The position numbers and the translations under genes were made by a program. A DNA stretch of 64,000 nt from Paenibacillus tundrae (GTDB taxonomy: Bacteria > Bacillota > Bacilli > Paenibacillales > Paenibacillaceae). Of the stretch, positions 1-8,568 are shown in pieces (positions within the stretch are counted from its first letter, which is position 1; each line of letters starts with the position of its first letter). Below the pieces are notes generated by a model, which was not told the DNA's origin, did no database searches, and saw only the letters and a program-made list of their open reading frames with translations. The stretch covers positions 1-64,000 of the forward strand of contig NZ_JAUSTI010000008.1 of the NCBI RefSeq assembly GCF_030812775.1. The letters are read 5' to 3'.

Positions 1-138
1 GCCCATCCACTGGTGTAATGTACTTTTTGGAATGTTGAGTTCTTCTGCCAAGTCTCCGAGTGTCTTGGTCTGTTCTTGAATAAATTTTACCGTTTGTTTC
101 TTAAATTCTTCATTGTATCGTTGCCGCTGTTCTCCCAT
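1..138 (-). CDS. IS3-type transposase OrfA, N-terminal fragment cut by window edge
   Basis: The reverse strand gives 46 codons in an open frame that starts at an ATG (138) and runs off the left edge. The peptide begins MGEQRQRYNEEFKKQTVKF and continues to LAEELNIPKSTLHQWM, the usual N-terminal helix-turn-helix of IS3-family OrfA proteins, which bind the element's ends. A strong GGAGGTG ribosome site lies 7 bases upstream. A GTGTCCAC stretch about 50 bases upstream may belong to the element's terminal inverted repeat, but the other end lies outside the window. Whether the element is intact cannot be judged. Confidence 0.8.
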   Translation of the reverse strand, partial: MGEQRQRYNEEFKKQTVKFIQEQTKTLGDLAEELNIPKSTLHQWMG

Positions 139-248
139 GTGGACACACCTCCGTTAGCCTTATTATCCTTCTGTCCGTTAACGGGTGTCCACTTTTTATT
201 CTAGTTCCAGGTCAACCACATTAATTGTCTCTAAATCCGTCCGTCCAT

Positions 249-280
249 GTTCTAACGAACTTGACAACTCTTATATTCAC
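249..280 (-). repeat. Dispersed ~30-base repeat, copy 1 (diverged)
   Basis: On the reverse strand this reads as AATATAAGAG followed by GTTCGTTAGAA. It is the weakest member of a family whose core is CAATAACGTGT, then TCAGGTTCGTTAGAA; another array lies near 24.2-24.4 kb. Confidence 0.45.
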
Positions 281-298
281 AATTACCGCTTATTTCCC

Positions 299-327
299 GA
301 TCTAACGAACCTGAGTGTCGTTATTTC
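299..327 (-). repeat. Dispersed ~30-base repeat, copy 2
   Basis: The reverse strand reads AATAACGACACTCAG then GTTCGTTAGATC. It matches the consensus of the copies near 24.2-24.4 kb and sits 20 bases from copy 1 in the same orientation. Confidence 0.6.
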
Positions 328-365
328 AGAATATCGAGTAGATAATCCTTCATAACAAGGTTCAA

Positions 366-403
366 TATGCACAATAAAGCCTCTGAGATTCGTTAGAATT
401 CAT
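366..403 (+). repeat. Dispersed ~30-base repeat, copy 3, opposite orientation
   Basis: The forward strand reads GCACAATAAAGCC, then TCTGAGATTCGTTAGAATTC. It aligns over about 37 bases with the copy at 24361-24400 and is inverted relative to copies 1 and 2, so transcripts across the array could fold back. Confidence 0.65.
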
Positions 404-453
404 AGATAGGTAGGGGATAGATAGAATGGTGGCTATTTAGTAATACCATTAGT

Positions 454-503
454 AAAGGGTTCCTGCTACTCTGTACATACAGAGCGTTAGGAACCCTTTT
501 CTT
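454..503. terminator. Hairpin with AAAGGGTTCCT arms
   Basis: AAAGGGTTCCT at 454-464 pairs with AGGAACCCTTTT at 489-500 around a loop that itself contains CTCTG/CAGAG. T-rich sequence follows on both strands. It could end transcription of the leftward gene pair at 660-2031. Confidence 0.6.
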
Positions 504-659
504 ATGTTTGTTGGTTACGTTTGTTGTTTTGGTTAAGCTGGTTGGTTACTTCTTACGTTTTGCTTCCAACTTATTCATTATACTGCTTACCTTACTCCCC
601 ATGTGGCAACCACCCTTGTCATGAGTCAACGGGAAACAGCAGGCCGAACTTCATACATT

Positions 660-1148
660 CTAGTCAACATCACACATGACGATGCTACTGCCATGAGCTG
701 TAATCAATGCTTTAACATCTTCAAATTCAAGGAATACAGTCGCTGTATTTTCCATGGGATGAATCCCCATTTTTTGACCGACTAAATCCTTGTCAAAGAC
801 TACGGTTACGTTTTGCTGAGTATTATTGAAGACTCCCATCGGATTTACATGTCCTTTTTCCAGTCTGAGAAGTTCCAACAAATCCTTCTCACTAGCAAAA
901 CTCAGTTTGCGGCTAGGAATCGTTTCGCTTAAACTCCTCAAGTCAACCGACTTCGTTCCAGCTATAATCACCAGATAATAGTTTCTTTTTTTATCATCAC
1001 GTAGAAATAGATTTTTCACGATATGCTCTGTATGCGGAATTTGAAAAGAGAAGATTTCCTCCATCGTATATACTGCTGGATGTTCAATACTTTCGTAATT
1101 TATATTATGGCTATCTAATAACTGATAGAAGCCTTGTTTGTCTAACAT
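660..1148 (-). CDS. YbaK/ProX-type aminoacyl-tRNA deacylase
   Basis: This 162-residue protein is a single-domain member of the YbaK/prolyl-tRNA editing superfamily, which hydrolyses mischarged aminoacyl-tRNA (typically Ala-tRNA-Pro) in the cytoplasm. The family features are visible: IVKNLFLRD with Lys45-Asn46, the GHVNPMGV loop near 99-106, and the GIHP loop with His130. The length matches free-standing ProXp-ala proteins rather than a domain inside ProRS. An AGAGGAAC ribosome site precedes the ATG. It lies 37 bases downstream of the EcsC-family gene and is probably co-transcribed with it. The exact substrate cannot be read from sequence. Confidence 0.88.
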   Translation of the reverse strand: MLDKQGFYQLLDSHNINYESIEHPAVYTMEEIFSFQIPHTEHIVKNLFLRDDKKRNYYLVIIAGTKSVDLRSLSETIPSRKLSFASEKDLLELLRLEKGHVNPMGVFNNTQQNVTVVFDKDLVGQKMGIHPMENTATVFLEFEDVKALITAHGSSIVMCDVD

Positions 1149-1185
1149 ATTTGTTCCTCTCTTTCAGGCAGACCATCTAACCATT

Positions 1186-2031
1186 TCACTTCAAACGTTG
1201 CAGAATCAGCCGTTTTTTGTACAGCATTTTACCCGTCTCAGCTACATCCCGAATCGTGTTTTTATTGCTCACTGAACCAAAGATCATACCTGCAATCGGA
1301 ATGAGTTGAAATAACTTTTTCCATCCAAAGGATTCACGATAGGATTCAAACACTTCTCGCCAACCCTGCATTTGCGACATCACCTCAACCTGTTTATCAG
1401 GATTCTCGTAGTCTGCCAATTCATCAAGGATTGCCTTCTTGCCTACGATATCCGCCGATGTAAATTGCAGACACTTCACAATGAAAATCCGCTCCTGTGG
1501 CTCATCCGGATCATAACCGTAACATAACGCCATCTCTTGTAACACTTTCAAAGAAAGTCCCATCACCATCGGAATATCCGCTGCAATCGTCACAATTCCA
1601 CCAATGCCTGTTGCCGCTCCTTGTGCTGCTGCAAACTTGGTACGACTCTCAGCGATATTATCAGCTACACGATCCAACACTTCAAGTGGCAGGTTCTCGA
1701 CACTGTGAATTTTCGCTGTACTCTCTTCCTCAGCTTCCCGTTCGAGACGATCCGTATGACCTAACATCGAATAACCTGATCGCTGAGCTTCATCCTGTAG
1801 CAGCTTCGCTACCTTCTTCTTCTGAACGAGAAATTTACCACCATACTGTACATACTGTCCTACTTCATTAAGCGAGTTGCCGATCTTGTCTTTCAATGCC
1901 TTCGGCATAACTTTGTCCAACATAGCAAAGGGCAGACGACCAATTTTGTCCCAAATGAACAAGTCCTTCTGCTCTTTCTCCCATGTATGAATCTGTTGCA
2001 GTCCCTGATCCAAAGTTTCACGCGAATCCAT
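1186..2031 (-). CDS. EcsC-family protein
   Basis: The 281-residue product resembles the EcsC family, which is widespread in Bacillales and has no firmly assigned biochemical role. A small-residue-rich hydrophobic segment (GAATGIGGIVTIAADIPMVM, about residues 140-160) and the following helix with ALCYGYDP are typical of the family. The ATG is preceded by AGGAGG at 7 bases. It is the first gene of a two-gene leftward unit with the tRNA deacylase. No signal peptide is seen. Membrane association is possible but not shown by the sequence alone. Confidence 0.8.
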   Translation of the reverse strand: MDSRETLDQGLQQIHTWEKEQKDLFIWDKIGRLPFAMLDKVMPKALKDKIGNSLNEVGQYVQYGGKFLVQKKKVAKLLQDEAQRSGYSMLGHTDRLEREAEEESTAKIHSVENLPLEVLDRVADNIAESRTKFAAAQGAATGIGGIVTIAADIPMVMGLSLKVLQEMALCYGYDPDEPQERIFIVKCLQFTSADIVGKKAILDELADYENPDKQVEVMSQMQGWREVFESYRESFGWKKLFQLIPIAGMIFGSVSNKNTIRDVAETGKMLYKKRLILQRLK

Positions 2032-2179
2032 ATATTGTCCTCCTAGTATGATATCAATCGAACTATAGCAAGAGCTGTTCTATTTACATATTAACTTCAT
2101 CTATACGTTGTATACGTGAAAGGTGCAAGAACGGATTCAATTCATGCGTTATGTTAGATCTGCCTATTCCTTCATTAAC

Positions 2180-2220
2180 GAGAAAAGCCTTTAATCAGCT
2201 ATTATACTGACTAAAGGCTA
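2180..2220 (-). terminator. Terminator after the cytoplasmic GH43 gene
   Basis: AGCCTTTAATCAG pairs with CTGACTAAAGGCT with one mismatch, and read leftward it is followed by TTTTCTC. It lies about 25 bases beyond the stop codon at 2246. Confidence 0.75.
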
Positions 2221-2245
2221 TTTCTATCGTTCACATTCTATCTAA

Positions 2246-3229
2246 TTATTGTTCCACTTCAGCTACAGCTTTACCATCCGGAACAGGAACACCAAAATCA
2301 GGTGTACCATCCTCTCTCCAATGGATTACTTGAGCACGGGCATGACGGTTAGGATCGTAGAGTGGATCTCCCTCGATCTCTTTGTAGTTACGAGCGTGAT
2401 AAATGAGGATATCCGTCTGCCCATCTGGTGTTACGGTAAAGCTGTTGTGTCCCGGGCCATACTGGCCGTTCTCTTCACATGTCTGGAATACCGGTTCAGG
2501 CGATTTCACCCAGCTTGCTGGATCGAGCAGATCGGCATTCTCATCTGCCGTTAGTAATCCCATGCAATAGTTATAATCTGTGGCACTGGCTGAATAACCA
2601 ATGAAAATACGTCCATTCCGGTTCAACACAGCCGCACCTTCATTGACCTTGAAGCCGATGATTTCCCAATCATACTCTGGTGTGGAGATCATGACCTGTT
2701 CACCGCGCAGTGTCCACGGATTCTCCATCTCGGAGATATATAGGTTAGAGTTACCTGGAATATCCGGATCTTTCTGTGCCCAGACGAGATAGCGGATGCC
2801 TCGATGCTCAAACGTCGTAGCGTCCAAAGCAAAGGTCTCCCAGCGTGTCCGCGTCTGCCCTTTCTCAACCCACTCACCCTCAAGTGGATTCGCAGATTCA
2901 TTTTCCAGTACGTACATCCGGTGATCAAACAGACCCTCATTCGTCTCACTGGTATGTGCTGCGGCAAAATAGATATACCATTTCCCGTCGATATAATGAA
3001 TCTCAGGCGCCCAGATGTTAGCGCTCATCGGTCCAGTGTCACGCTTGCGCCAAGCCGTCACAGGCTCGGCATCCTTCAGTTCCTCAATTGTGCGTGCACG
3101 TCGAATTTCGATCCGGTCGAATGCAGGCACAGAGGCGGAAAAATAATAGTAGCCATCCGTATGGCGGTACACCCACGGATCGGCACGCTGTTCCAGAATA
3201 GGATTAGTAAATGAAATGGATTGTGTCAT
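2246..3229 (-). CDS. GH43 exo-type alpha-L-arabinofuranosidase, cytoplasmic
   Basis: This 327-residue protein is a single GH43 five-bladed propeller without signal peptide or binding module. The three acidic catalytic positions are visible: Asp17 in QRADPWV, Asp136 in FALDATTF and Glu197 in KVNEGAAV. The motif pattern (ADPWVYRHTDGYYYF, WAPEIHYIDGKWYIYFAA, GQYGPGHNSFTV) resembles the branch that includes exo-1,5-alpha-L-arabinofuranosidases. It probably trims imported arabino-oligosaccharides to arabinose. AAAGGA lies 9 bases before the ATG. It follows the lipoprotein arabinanase gene on the same strand, but about 480 repeat-rich bases separate them, so it may be transcribed separately. Subfamily placement is from memory of the motifs. 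Confidence 0.85.
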   Translation of the reverse strand: MTQSISFTNPILEQRADPWVYRHTDGYYYFSASVPAFDRIEIRRARTIEELKDAEPVTAWRKRDTGPMSANIWAPEIHYIDGKWYIYFAAAHTSETNEGLFDHRMYVLENESANPLEGEWVEKGQTRTRWETFALDATTFEHRGIRYLVWAQKDPDIPGNSNLYISEMENPWTLRGEQVMISTPEYDWEIIGFKVNEGAAVLNRNGRIFIGYSASATDYNYCMGLLTADENADLLDPASWVKSPEPVFQTCEENGQYGPGHNSFTVTPDGQTDILIYHARNYKEIEGDPLYDPNRHARAQVIHWREDGTPDFGVPVPDGKAVAEVEQ

Positions 3230-3312
3230 AAGATTACTTCCTTTCTATTTGGCATTGGTGTAAAGAGAACGATATAAGCTGGTGTAAATGAACAAAGCAG
3301 ATCGTGAGGGGT

Positions 3313-3433
3313 AGCGCGGACGTTTCGGGGAATGATGGGCCTGCGTCGCTTTCTTGTCCTCTGATTTCCCTCAACCTGCTCTCCAGCAGTTGAAATCCGA
3401 TGACAAACACGCTCCTTCGGCTCCTTCCTTCCC
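3313..3433. repeat. 121-base direct repeat, left copy
   Basis: This segment is repeated at 3587-3707 with 119 of 121 positions identical, at a fixed offset of 274. It starts AGCGCGGACGTTTCGGGGAA and ends in a CTCCTTCGGCTCCTTCCTTC tract. It contains an inverted repeat whose right arm carries the two differences, so the hairpin is weaker than in the right copy. Confidence 0.9.
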
Positions 3434-3586
3434 CTTCACTGCTTGATGCCCCTTCAAGGTGCAGCTTTGCGCTTATTCATGCGCGCTTCTATAAGGTTCT
3501 CATCGAACCACTCGTGTGGCTCGATGTGGCACCGTCGACCAATTGCCTGGTCGACTGCATTTCAAGCACAGAGCAAATCTCAGGGC
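3434..3586. other. Hairpin-rich spacer between the direct repeats
   Basis: No credible gene is present. Short inverted repeats are evident, including CATCGA/TCGATG enclosing ACCAC/GTGG, and GTCGACCA/TGGTCGAC near 3535-3556. Together with the flanking repeats, it looks like a structured non-coding element. Confidence 0.55.
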
Positions 3587-3707
3587 AGCGCGGACGTTTC
3601 GGGGAATGATGGGCCTGCGTCGCTTTCTTGTCCTCTGATTTCCCTCAACCTGCTCTCCAGCAGTTGAAATCAGAGGACAAACACGCTCCTTCGGCTCCTT
3701 CCTTCCC
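3587..3707. repeat. 121-base direct repeat, right copy with perfect hairpin
   Basis: This is the partner of 3313-3433. GTCCTCTGATTTC at 3630-3642 pairs perfectly with GAAATCAGAGGAC at 3666-3678, and CAAC-TGCT/AGCA-GTTG extends the stem inside. It begins four bases beyond the arabinanase stop codon, and no T-run follows on the reverse strand. A role in mRNA 3'-end stability is possible, but simple dispersal of a repeat is equally so. Confidence 0.9.
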
Positions 3708-3710
3708 TTA

Positions 3711-5189
3711 CTACTCCTGCTCTTCGCTCAGTTGTTTTCCCCATACGGCAATGCCGCGGTCATTCAGACCTGTGGCCACAAGAGCTGGCTTGCTCAGTTC
3801 CCAGTCCCACGACGGGAGCAGTTGTAGCTCCTCTGTGGATGCTCCATTTGAGTTACGTTCCTTCCACTCAATCGTGAGTGTGTGTTTTCCATCGAATGTC
3901 CACGTACCTGAATCGTTTTCGCTTGTGACTTTGCCGTTACGCTGTAAGGTGAATGGAGACGCTTGAACCTGTCCGTCAACGGATGGATCGAGCTCCATCC
4001 CTTCCCATTCCCCAGCAATCATAGACTTCGGAATGTCCTGTACCGTCTCGCCAGCGTAACGTTCGGGTGAGACGACTGGCCAGCCATCCTTCGTCCATAA
4101 CATTTTGCGCACATGCAGATATGGCCAGTTTTTATCCGTCTCACCTCTTGCATGGTGAACGATGTAATAATTGTCACCGTCTTGCAAAACTGAATTATGA
4201 CCTGGGGCAACCCAGCCTTCGCCCTCTGTAAAGCGATAACCACCTACTACCTTAGTTCCAATCTCGTATTGTGGTAGATGTTCTGTATCCAGCATGTTCA
4301 TGCCGTTTATATCCGTGTATGGGCCTGTAATTGAATCAGCACGCGCGACCCTTACATTGTAATCCTCGAACAAAGAGTCATATGAGACAAACAGATAATA
4401 CTTTTTGAATTCAGGATGGTAAACAATGTACGGCCCCTCTACTGCACCCTCTTCAGTTGCCCGATCACGTGCGGCAATGCGAGTACCATAACCCTCATCC
4501 TTGAACTTCCCCGTATCTGGATCAAGTGGCGCAATATAAATTCCATCGAAGAATGAACCGTACACCATCCACGGATTGCCGTCGGCATCCAACACAGGAT
4601 TCGCATCAATGGCATTTAGCTTATCCTGTTCGTTCTCTGATGTGCGCACAACAAGTCCTTCATCTTTCCAAGGTCCCTCTGGAGAAGTGGATGTCTGCAA
4701 ACCAATGGCTGACCGCGTGCTGCCAAAAGATGAAGCCGAGTAATACATGCGGTACGTATCTCCTACCTTCGTAACATCCGGTGCCCATAAATTCACGGCT
4801 CCTGTCCAATCCAATGCTTCCTTCGGAATGCCTGGTAGGGCTTGACCAACCCATGTCCAGTTGATGAGATCCTGTGATTTTCGCACCATCACACCAGGTT
4901 TAGGTTCTCCCGCAACACGAACGTCTGTGGAATATACATAGTAACCCTGATCTGTTTTGATAATCGCTGGATCGTGAGCATTATTTACTGTCCAACGAGA
5001 CTCATCATCCAATATGGAAGTATCGTAAAGCACGGTATCTTGTGGTTCCTCAGGGAAGGTCGGGCGAGGCACCTCTGCCTCCGCCCCCTCTCCAGAACAA
5101 CCCGTCGCACCAATCAACATAAGCAACAGCATTGAAGCAAACACTCCTCTCTTGTTTATGTTCCAGCCACGCCTTTTCAAGCTAATCAT
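3711..5189 (-). CDS. Lipoprotein endo-1,5-alpha-L-arabinanase, GH43 with C-terminal beta domain
   Basis: This 492-residue exported enzyme begins with a lipoprotein signal (LLMLIGATGC, lipid Cys31). A GH43 propeller follows, with catalytic candidates Asp73 (NNAHDPAI), Asp195 (NAIDANPVL) and Glu251 (EGAVEGPYI) and a GWVAPGHNS loop. Residues from about 390 onward form a lipocalin-like C-terminal domain, as in Bacillus AbnB-type arabinanases. It should cut arabinan backbones at the cell surface and so supply oligosaccharides to the adjacent ABC importer. Its ATG overlaps the upstream permease stop codon by four bases, so the two are translationally linked. Confidence 0.9.
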   Translation of the reverse strand: MISLKRRGWNINKRGVFASMLLLMLIGATGCSGEGAEAEVPRPTFPEEPQDTVLYDTSILDDESRWTVNNAHDPAIIKTDQGYYVYSTDVRVAGEPKPGVMVRKSQDLINWTWVGQALPGIPKEALDWTGAVNLWAPDVTKVGDTYRMYYSASSFGSTRSAIGLQTSTSPEGPWKDEGLVVRTSENEQDKLNAIDANPVLDADGNPWMVYGSFFDGIYIAPLDPDTGKFKDEGYGTRIAARDRATEEGAVEGPYIVYHPEFKKYYLFVSYDSLFEDYNVRVARADSITGPYTDINGMNMLDTEHLPQYEIGTKVVGGYRFTEGEGWVAPGHNSVLQDGDNYYIVHHARGETDKNWPYLHVRKMLWTKDGWPVVSPERYAGETVQDIPKSMIAGEWEGMELDPSVDGQVQASPFTLQRNGKVTSENDSGTWTFDGKHTLTIEWKERNSNGASTEELQLLPSWDWELSKPALVATGLNDRGIAVWGKQLSEEQE

Positions 5190-6028
5190 CCTTTTACTCC
5201 AGAGATCGCAACAGATTCAATAATCTGCTTCTGGAAGATCAAGAAGACAATGAGTACTGGGAGCAACGCAACGATAGACGCAGCCATAATAAGCGGATAA
5301 TCAGTCTGTATCGCATAGGTCGCATTGAAATTGGCTATTACAAGCTGCAAGGTCTGCTTCTCTGGCGAGTTCAGATAGATGATTGGAGCCAGATAATCAT
5401 TCCAGATCCCCATGAACCACAGAATTAACTGTGCTGCAATCGCAGGTTTGATCAATGGGAAGGTGATGCTAGAATAGAGCCGGAAATACGAGCTTCCATC
5501 AATTTTGGCTGCTTCTATAATTGCATCTGGAACACTAAGCAGATATTGCCGCAGGAAGAAAATCATAATGACGTTACCGAACAACCCAGGTACAATGAGC
5601 GGTAACAGCGTATCTACCCAACCAAGCTTCGAGAACATCATGAATTGTGGAATCATGACGGTTGGATAAGGAATCATCATGGATGCAAGTAGAGCAAGAA
5701 ACAGTTTGTTTTTATGCGGAAATCTCAATTTAGCAAAAGCAAAAGCGGCGATACTGGACGTAAACGTACCTATCACAGTGACACTGACTGCCACGATCAA
5801 ACTGTTTTTGATCCCGCTGAGCAGCGGACCAGCTTCCCAAATTTCTTTATACTTTTCAAATTGGAACACTTCTGGAATCCACACAGGAGGAAGTGCAAAT
5901 ACATCCTGTTTCTCCTTCAACGACGTGGACAGCATCCAGATCAATGGGGCAACCATCGCAATAGCGCCAATCGCGAGTACGATAAAAATAATAGAGTTCG
6001 TTACTTTCCTTCTTTGACTGTAAGACAT
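5186..6028 (-). CDS. Carbohydrate ABC transporter permease, MalG type
   Basis: This 280-residue inner-membrane permease has about six hydrophobic helices. Its cytoplasmic EAA loop, EAAKIDGSSYFRLYSSI, contacts the ATPase. The C-terminal end (VAISGVKG) is typical of CUT1-family MalG-like subunits. It pairs with the MalF-like protein encoded 27 bases upstream, and its stop codon overlaps the start of the arabinanase gene. No ATPase gene is present in the locus, so a shared MsmK-type ATPase elsewhere is likely, as is common for CUT1 importers. The linked enzymes suggest arabino-oligosaccharides as substrate. Confidence 0.93.
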   Translation of the reverse strand: MSYSQRRKVTNSIIFIVLAIGAIAMVAPLIWMLSTSLKEKQDVFALPPVWIPEVFQFEKYKEIWEAGPLLSGIKNSLIVAVSVTVIGTFTSSIAAFAFAKLRFPHKNKLFLALLASMMIPYPTVMIPQFMMFSKLGWVDTLLPLIVPGLFGNVIMIFFLRQYLLSVPDAIIEAAKIDGSSYFRLYSSITFPLIKPAIAAQLILWFMGIWNDYLAPIIYLNSPEKQTLQLVIANFNATYAIQTDYPLIMAASIVALLPVLIVFLIFQKQIIESVAISGVKG

Positions 6029-6055
6029 CTCCGGTTCACTCCTTTCCCTTGACCA

Positions 6056-6946
6056 TCAATCCCCATCATAGGCTGATCTTTCGTTTAATTTGAATTGCAC
6101 CAAAGTAATGACAAAGATGAACACACCAAGAATCATGGCCATTGCTGAGGCGTAACCCATTTGCAGGTTGCTGAACGCTTTTTGCCAGATGTAGAAGACG
6201 ATCGACGCCGATGAATACTCAGGACCACCCGTAGGGGTCATAATGTTCATCTCGGTAAAGATCTGGGAGCCACCAATAATATTGGTAACCACGAGGAAGA
6301 AGGTCACTGGCTTCACCATCGGCCAGGTGATGTTACGGAAGATCTGGAACCCGTTCGCTCCATCCAACTCAGCCGCCTCGTAGTATGTACGAGATACACT
6401 TTGTAGAGCAGCCAGATACAGTAACATCGTGTATCCTAGACCTTTCCACACCGTCATAATAATGAGAGCTGGTTTGACCGTGTCTTTGTTAGCCAGCCAG
6501 TTAGGCCCTTCAATACCGAAGAGCGCAAGGAACTGGTTAACCAATCCGTAATCTCCGTTGTACGCCCAGTTCCACATGATGGATACTGCCGCAAGCGAAG
6601 AAATAACCGGAATATAATAGATCACACGGAACGTTGTTGTACCGGGAATTTTGCGATTCAAGCCCATTGCGAGCAAGAGTGCAAGCAACAATCCAATTGG
6701 AATCCCCAGCATCAGATAAAAGGTGTTAAACATCGCTTTGTAAAACAGATCATCTGTAAGCAAATCCTTGAAATTGGCTAAACCGATAAAGTTCATCTGT
6801 CCCAAGCCATCCCAATCCGTGAACGAACCGTACAACGAATATAGGAAAGGGAACAGAACAAAGATCAGCAGACCGAGAATCGGAGGTGTAATAAACAAAT
6901 ATCCGTACAGCCTCTCTTTGCGATACAAGCTAGACTTTGTATTCAC
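6056..6946 (-). CDS. Carbohydrate ABC transporter permease, MalF type
   Basis: This 296-residue permease begins at a GTG with AGGGGTGAG 4 bases upstream. An in-frame TTG 27 bases earlier has no good ribosome site, so I prefer the GTG. The N-terminus reads VNTKSSLYRKERLYGYLFI. Six hydrophobic segments follow, with the EAA loop EAAELDGANGFQIFRNITWP. It is the partner of the MalG-like subunit. A strong hairpin lies between it and the binding-protein gene, which should lower permease expression relative to the binding protein. Confidence 0.92.
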   Translation of the reverse strand: MNTKSSLYRKERLYGYLFITPPILGLLIFVLFPFLYSLYGSFTDWDGLGQMNFIGLANFKDLLTDDLFYKAMFNTFYLMLGIPIGLLLALLLAMGLNRKIPGTTTFRVIYYIPVISSLAAVSIMWNWAYNGDYGLVNQFLALFGIEGPNWLANKDTVKPALIIMTVWKGLGYTMLLYLAALQSVSRTYYEAAELDGANGFQIFRNITWPMVKPVTFFLVVTNIIGGSQIFTEMNIMTPTGGPEYSSASIVFYIWQKAFSNLQMGYASAMAMILGVFIFVITLVQFKLNERSAYDGD

Positions 6947-6984
6947 TGCGCTCACCCCTGTTTCTAATATCAAGTATGGAATCG

Positions 6985-7024
6985 AAAAATGATGCCAGCA
7001 GCGTGATAGCAGGCTGCTGGCATC
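6985..7024 (-). terminator. Intra-operon stem-loop between binding protein and permeases
   Basis: GATGCCAGCAGC (6991-7002) pairs perfectly with GCTGCTGGCATC (7013-7024), and the reverse strand continues ATTTTTC. This is a 12-bp stem with a short T-run inside an operon, the arrangement expected of a leaky terminator that keeps the binding protein in excess. Confidence 0.8.
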
Positions 7025-7129
7025 GCTTTTCTATGCAATACGAAACTACTATCTTAACTCTGATCCACTTTGTGCAGGTCGCTTCTATGCTTCTTGTTCG
7101 AAACGCCTCACATTCTCTCGTTGATTAAC

Positions 7130-8473
7130 TTATTTCTGAGATTTCTTCTCTTGCTCTATCGCTTTGTCTAACAGCTTCTGCATTTTCGGCTGTTGCTGTT
7201 TCACATAATCTGCGGCTGTAATCTTGCCATCGAGCACAGGCTGAATATCTGTGAAGAACAGATCATACCACTCTGCGTTATACGTGTAGTTTCCTGGAAG
7301 AGAGCGACCATAGTCTTCAACGATATCAATGAATTCCTGTTTATTAGCTGGCTTTGTTGATGTGTCTTCAGCCCATTCATCAGCCATATCGAGCAAGTTC
7401 GGAATCTGTACTTTGGCATCGACAAGCTGCTTCATTGCTTCCTTAGAAGCGGTAAGGTAATTCACCAGTTTAGCTGCTTCTTCAGGGTGTTTCGATTTAG
7501 CAGAAACCCCAATACCCAGGGAACCAATCCACGTTGCAGACTTACCACTGGAACCCGCCGGGAATGGCAGCAGATCATATTCAAAAGGTAGTGTTTCAAA
7601 CGTACTCATATCCCACGGACCTACAGGGAAGAATGCCATTTCCCCTTTCATCCAACGTTGGTACGTATCCAGAGTTTGTGCCTCTTCAATTGAAGGTGTG
7701 ATTTTGTATTTGTTCTGCATGTCTGCGAAAAATTGTAGCGCTTCCGCAAATTTCGGATCATCAATCGTTACTTTCGTTTTGCTCTCATCCAACCAGTCAG
7801 CACCATTACTCCATACGAAGGATTGAAGTGCCCAGTTCACGTTGAAACCTGTACCAAATACATCCGGTTTGCCGTCTCCGTTCGTATCCTTCGTTACTTG
7901 CTGATTCACTTGAATGAACTCATCCCACGTATATGGCTTGTCTTTGTCTGGGAGTGGAATGCCTTCTTTTTCAAATAGTGTTTTGTTATATCCAAGTGCG
8001 AATGGTCCCAAATCTTTCGGCATACCGTAAAGGTCTCCTTGTCCTGCCATTTGGCCATCATAACGATATAAATCCAAACCATATTTCCAGATATTATCCA
8101 AGTCTACATCCGGGTTATTTTCAACATAAGGAGTCAGATTCATCAATACATTACTGTTCACATACGCTTTCACGTCACCAGGGTTAAAATAAAAAATATC
8201 TGGCAAGCTATTGCCCGTGATCGCTGCTCTCAGCTTGGTAGCATATTGATCCGCAGCCGTTACAATCAATTTAACTTTGATGCCAGGATTCTCTTCTTCA
8301 AACTTTTTGACGACCGCTTGATAAGCCTTCTGTTCATCTGTACCGCCTCGGAACATAAATGTCAGTTCTTTATCACCACTTGCCCCTCCGCTATCTCCAC
8401 CGCAACCTGCTAAGACAAGTGCAGTAACCAGCATAAGAAGCATAAACGTGACCCAACTCTTTTTCTTTAACAT
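7130..8473 (-). CDS. Sugar ABC transporter substrate-binding lipoprotein
   Basis: This 447-residue family-1 extracellular solute-binding protein starts at the ATG following AGGAGGGG. An upstream in-frame extension lacks a ribosome site and would bury the signal peptide. The signal ends in the lipobox LVLAGC (Cys24). The mature part has the usual two-lobe pattern, including [30 protein letters not shown] and [16 protein letters not shown]. It is the first gene of the leftward locus and delivers ligand to the two permeases. Neighbouring GH43 enzymes suggest arabinan-derived oligosaccharides as ligand; this is inference. Confidence 0.92.
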   Translation of the reverse strand: MLKKKSWVTFMLLMLVTALVLAGCGGDSGGASGDKELTFMFRGGTDEQKAYQAVVKKFEEENPGIKVKLIVTAADQYATKLRAAITGNSLPDIFYFNPGDVKAYVNSNVLMNLTPYVENNPDVDLDNIWKYGLDLYRYDGQMAGQGDLYGMPKDLGPFALGYNKTLFEKEGIPLPDKDKPYTWDEFIQVNQQVTKDTNGDGKPDVFGTGFNVNWALQSFVWSNGADWLDESKTKVTIDDPKFAEALQFFADMQNKYKITPSIEEAQTLDTYQRWMKGEMAFFPVGPWDMSTFETLPFEYDLLPFPAGSSGKSATWIGSLGIGVSAKSKHPEEAAKLVNYLTASKEAMKQLVDAKVQIPNLLDMADEWAEDTSTKPANKQEFIDIVEDYGRSLPGNYTYNAEWYDLFFTDIQPVLDGKITAADYVKQQQPKMQKLLDKAIEQEKKSQK

Positions 8474-8532
8474 CTGAACCCCTCCTGATCTGAATTTGTA
8501 ACCGTATTCAATTGCGTGAAATAAGATTTCTG

Positions 8533-8568
8533 TTGATAAATTTATCAAATAACAATCCCTTTAGTCAA
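8533..8568 (-). promoter_or_regulatory. Promoter of the arabinan locus with overlapping palindromic operator
   Basis: On the reverse strand, TTGACT (8563-8568) and ATAAAT (8540-8545) are separated by 17 bases, a good sigma-A layout. The -10 lies inside a perfect 16-base palindrome, TTGATAAATTTATCAA (8533-8548). A protein bound there would block initiation. The divergent HTH regulator at 9030 is the natural candidate, but this is not demonstrated. Confidence 0.65.

Larger units (their letters stand above)
139..659. other. Repeat-bearing spacer without a gene
   Basis: No convincing coding frame is present. It holds the upstream end of the IS3-type element, three copies of a roughly 30-base dispersed repeat (see the repeat entries), and one long hairpin near 454-503. 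The remainder looks unstructured. Confidence 0.6.

Noticed and set aside
249..403. CRISPR array
   Set aside because: The repeats occur in both orientations, are degenerate, have irregular spacing, and no cas genes are present.
3400..3966. Several overlapping forward frames of 69-112 codons
   Set aside because: They lie across the direct repeats and antisense to the arabinanase gene, with no ribosome sites and low-complexity Ser/Leu/Pro composition.
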